A stretch of DNA of 15,000 nucleotides, taken from NCBI RefSeq assembly GCF_000188695.1, contig NW_004754902.1, positions 418,683-433,682 on the forward strand, given 5' to 3'. A model generated the notes under the pieces. That model was not told the DNA's origin. It was given only the letters and a program-made list of their open reading frames with translations, and made no database searches. Shown here in pieces: positions 1-15,000 of the stretch (positions are counted from its first letter, which is position 1; every line of letters starts with the position of its first letter). The stretch is from Salpingoeca rosetta (lineage: Eukaryota > Opisthokonta > Choanoflagellata > Craspedida > Salpingoecidae). The translations under genes were made by a program, and so were the position numbers.

Positions 1-148
<148 letters not shown>

Positions 149-806
149 GCGTCTCACCTTCTCAACATGGCTCGCTCGCTCGATGTCGTTCTCTGACACC
201 TTGCTTGGCTTGTCGTCATGAGGTTGCTTTGTCATCACCAACGCTGGTTGCATTTTGATCTGTGACACCTTGAATCATCCTCCCTCCCCTCCCTTGTTCT
301 TAATTACCCACTTGGCCCTTGCTGTCTCTCTTGGTCTGTGCCACGGGTTGTCGCCTCCGCGGGCTCAAATTGTGCTCACACGTCTTTTATCCATGCTCGT
401 GTTCCTGAGCACTTGACGCTGGCGGTGTCTTTGTGCGCTCGTGTGCATGGGAACCTCTCTCCCTCCCTCTCCCTGTGTGTAATGGCGTTGGCTTACCGTG
501 GTATCGATTTGCCTCTGCGTAATGACACGCCGCAACGGCGTTTGGGGAGTTTCCCCGGCTTGTCCTGCCTCGCAACCCTTCTCCTTTGGTTCGTTGTTGC
601 CTCTCAATACAATGATCAAACCGAACATTAATGTGAGGACCATGATGGCATCCTGCTTTATTCAAGCAAGTGGAATGAATGACACAGAAACAGATTGATC
701 GTCATTGTGATGCCGTGCGTGTATTTGTGGCGGAGAGGAACAAAAGTCACAGGTGGCTACATTTACACAACTTCTTGTCAATGCAAACTCAGTGAGTCAT
801 TGGGTA
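149..806. other. Convergent intergenic region / two 3' UTRs
   Basis: The H3 gene (+) ends at 148 and the NACHT-WD40 gene (-) ends at 807, so this 658-base stretch must hold both 3' UTRs. It is CT-rich on the + strand around 275-345 and 455-475 and contains no microsatellite. A minus-strand AATAAA is at 657-662; I found no canonical AATAAA for the H3 transcript on the + strand. Short open frames here (for example 338-631 + and 365-643 -) have no recognisable domain and I do not consider them genes. Confidence 0.7.
657..662 (-). terminator. Probable polyadenylation signal of the NACHT-WD40 gene
   Basis: Minus-strand AATAAA (+ strand tttatt) about 145 bases past the TGA at 807-809, giving a short 3' UTR. 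The hexamer and spacing fit; the cleavage site, expected near 630-645, is inferred. Confidence 0.6.
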
Positions 807-14822
<14,016 letters not shown>

Positions 14823-14950
14823 CTAGTGGTCGGGGGAAGGAGGTGGTGACAAACAGGATGTGTTGAGATGTGTGATGCGAAGCGTCGACGAGCTGTTACA
14901 CGTGCACACAGATGCATGCACACTCGCACACGCACACACACAAACACCGC

Positions 14951-15000
<50 letters not shown>
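14823..15000 (-). other. Acceptor half of an intron running off the right edge, with (CA)n at 14957-15000
   Basis: On the coding strand this ends in a pyrimidine-rich tract and ACTAG before the Walker A exon. The outer part is a TG tract in the sense direction (+ strand CA, 14905-15000), presumably donor-proximal to an exon beyond the window. I see no exon in it. Confidence 0.75.

Noticed and set aside
338..698. Small plus- and minus-strand frames in the intergenic region
   Set aside because: No recognisable domain, no codon bias like the neighbours, and located where two 3' UTRs must be.

Overview
This is nuclear DNA of a eukaryote, probably a GC-rich unicellular relative of animals such as a choanoflagellate; that assignment is inference. 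The grounds are an intact histone H3 C-terminus whose residues are not the animal-typical ones, about thirty short exons separated by introns averaging roughly 270 bases, GT-AG splice sites, and a NACHT-WD40 gene of the TEP1/NWD1/NPHP3 kind. There is no bacterial gene layout, and no tRNA, rRNA or CRISPR array was seen.

Layout. Bases 1-148 (+ strand) are the 3' end of a histone H3 gene. Bases 149-806 are the convergent intergenic stretch with two 3' UTRs; a minus-strand AATAAA lies at 657-662. From 807 to the right edge the minus strand carries one very large split gene, entered from outside the window. I assembled 30 exons by hand (29 introns), requiring GT-AG sites and matching codon phase at every junction. 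Together they give about 2,031 residues ending at a TGA at 807-809.

The protein is a STAND NTPase. It has a NACHT module (Walker A near 14748-14771, Walker B-like LFLVFDALNQM at 13724-13756, then the winged-helix and helical region typical of TEP1/NPHP3-type proteins). A helical linker with low-complexity insertions follows, then about 18-20 WD40-like blades and an acidic, basic-flanked tail. The N-terminal effector region, if any, lies to the right of the window.

Two things stand out. First, almost every intron carries a simple-sequence tract, and read in the sense of transcription the tracts are polarised: TG/GTTT/GTT types lie toward the 5' splice site and CA/CACT/CCA types toward the 3' splice site. 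I saw no dinucleotide tract in the reverse arrangement. Several introns have both arms and could fold into UG:CA hairpins joining the two splice sites. Second, an 89-base WD40 exon (9070-9158) is present a second time, identical, at 9531-9619 inside a tandem duplication of about 461 bases. Because 89 is not a multiple of 3, including both copies or neither shifts frame, so only single inclusion gives the full protein. Nearly all other open frames in the window come from reading (CA)n/(TG)n tracts, which lack stop codons.
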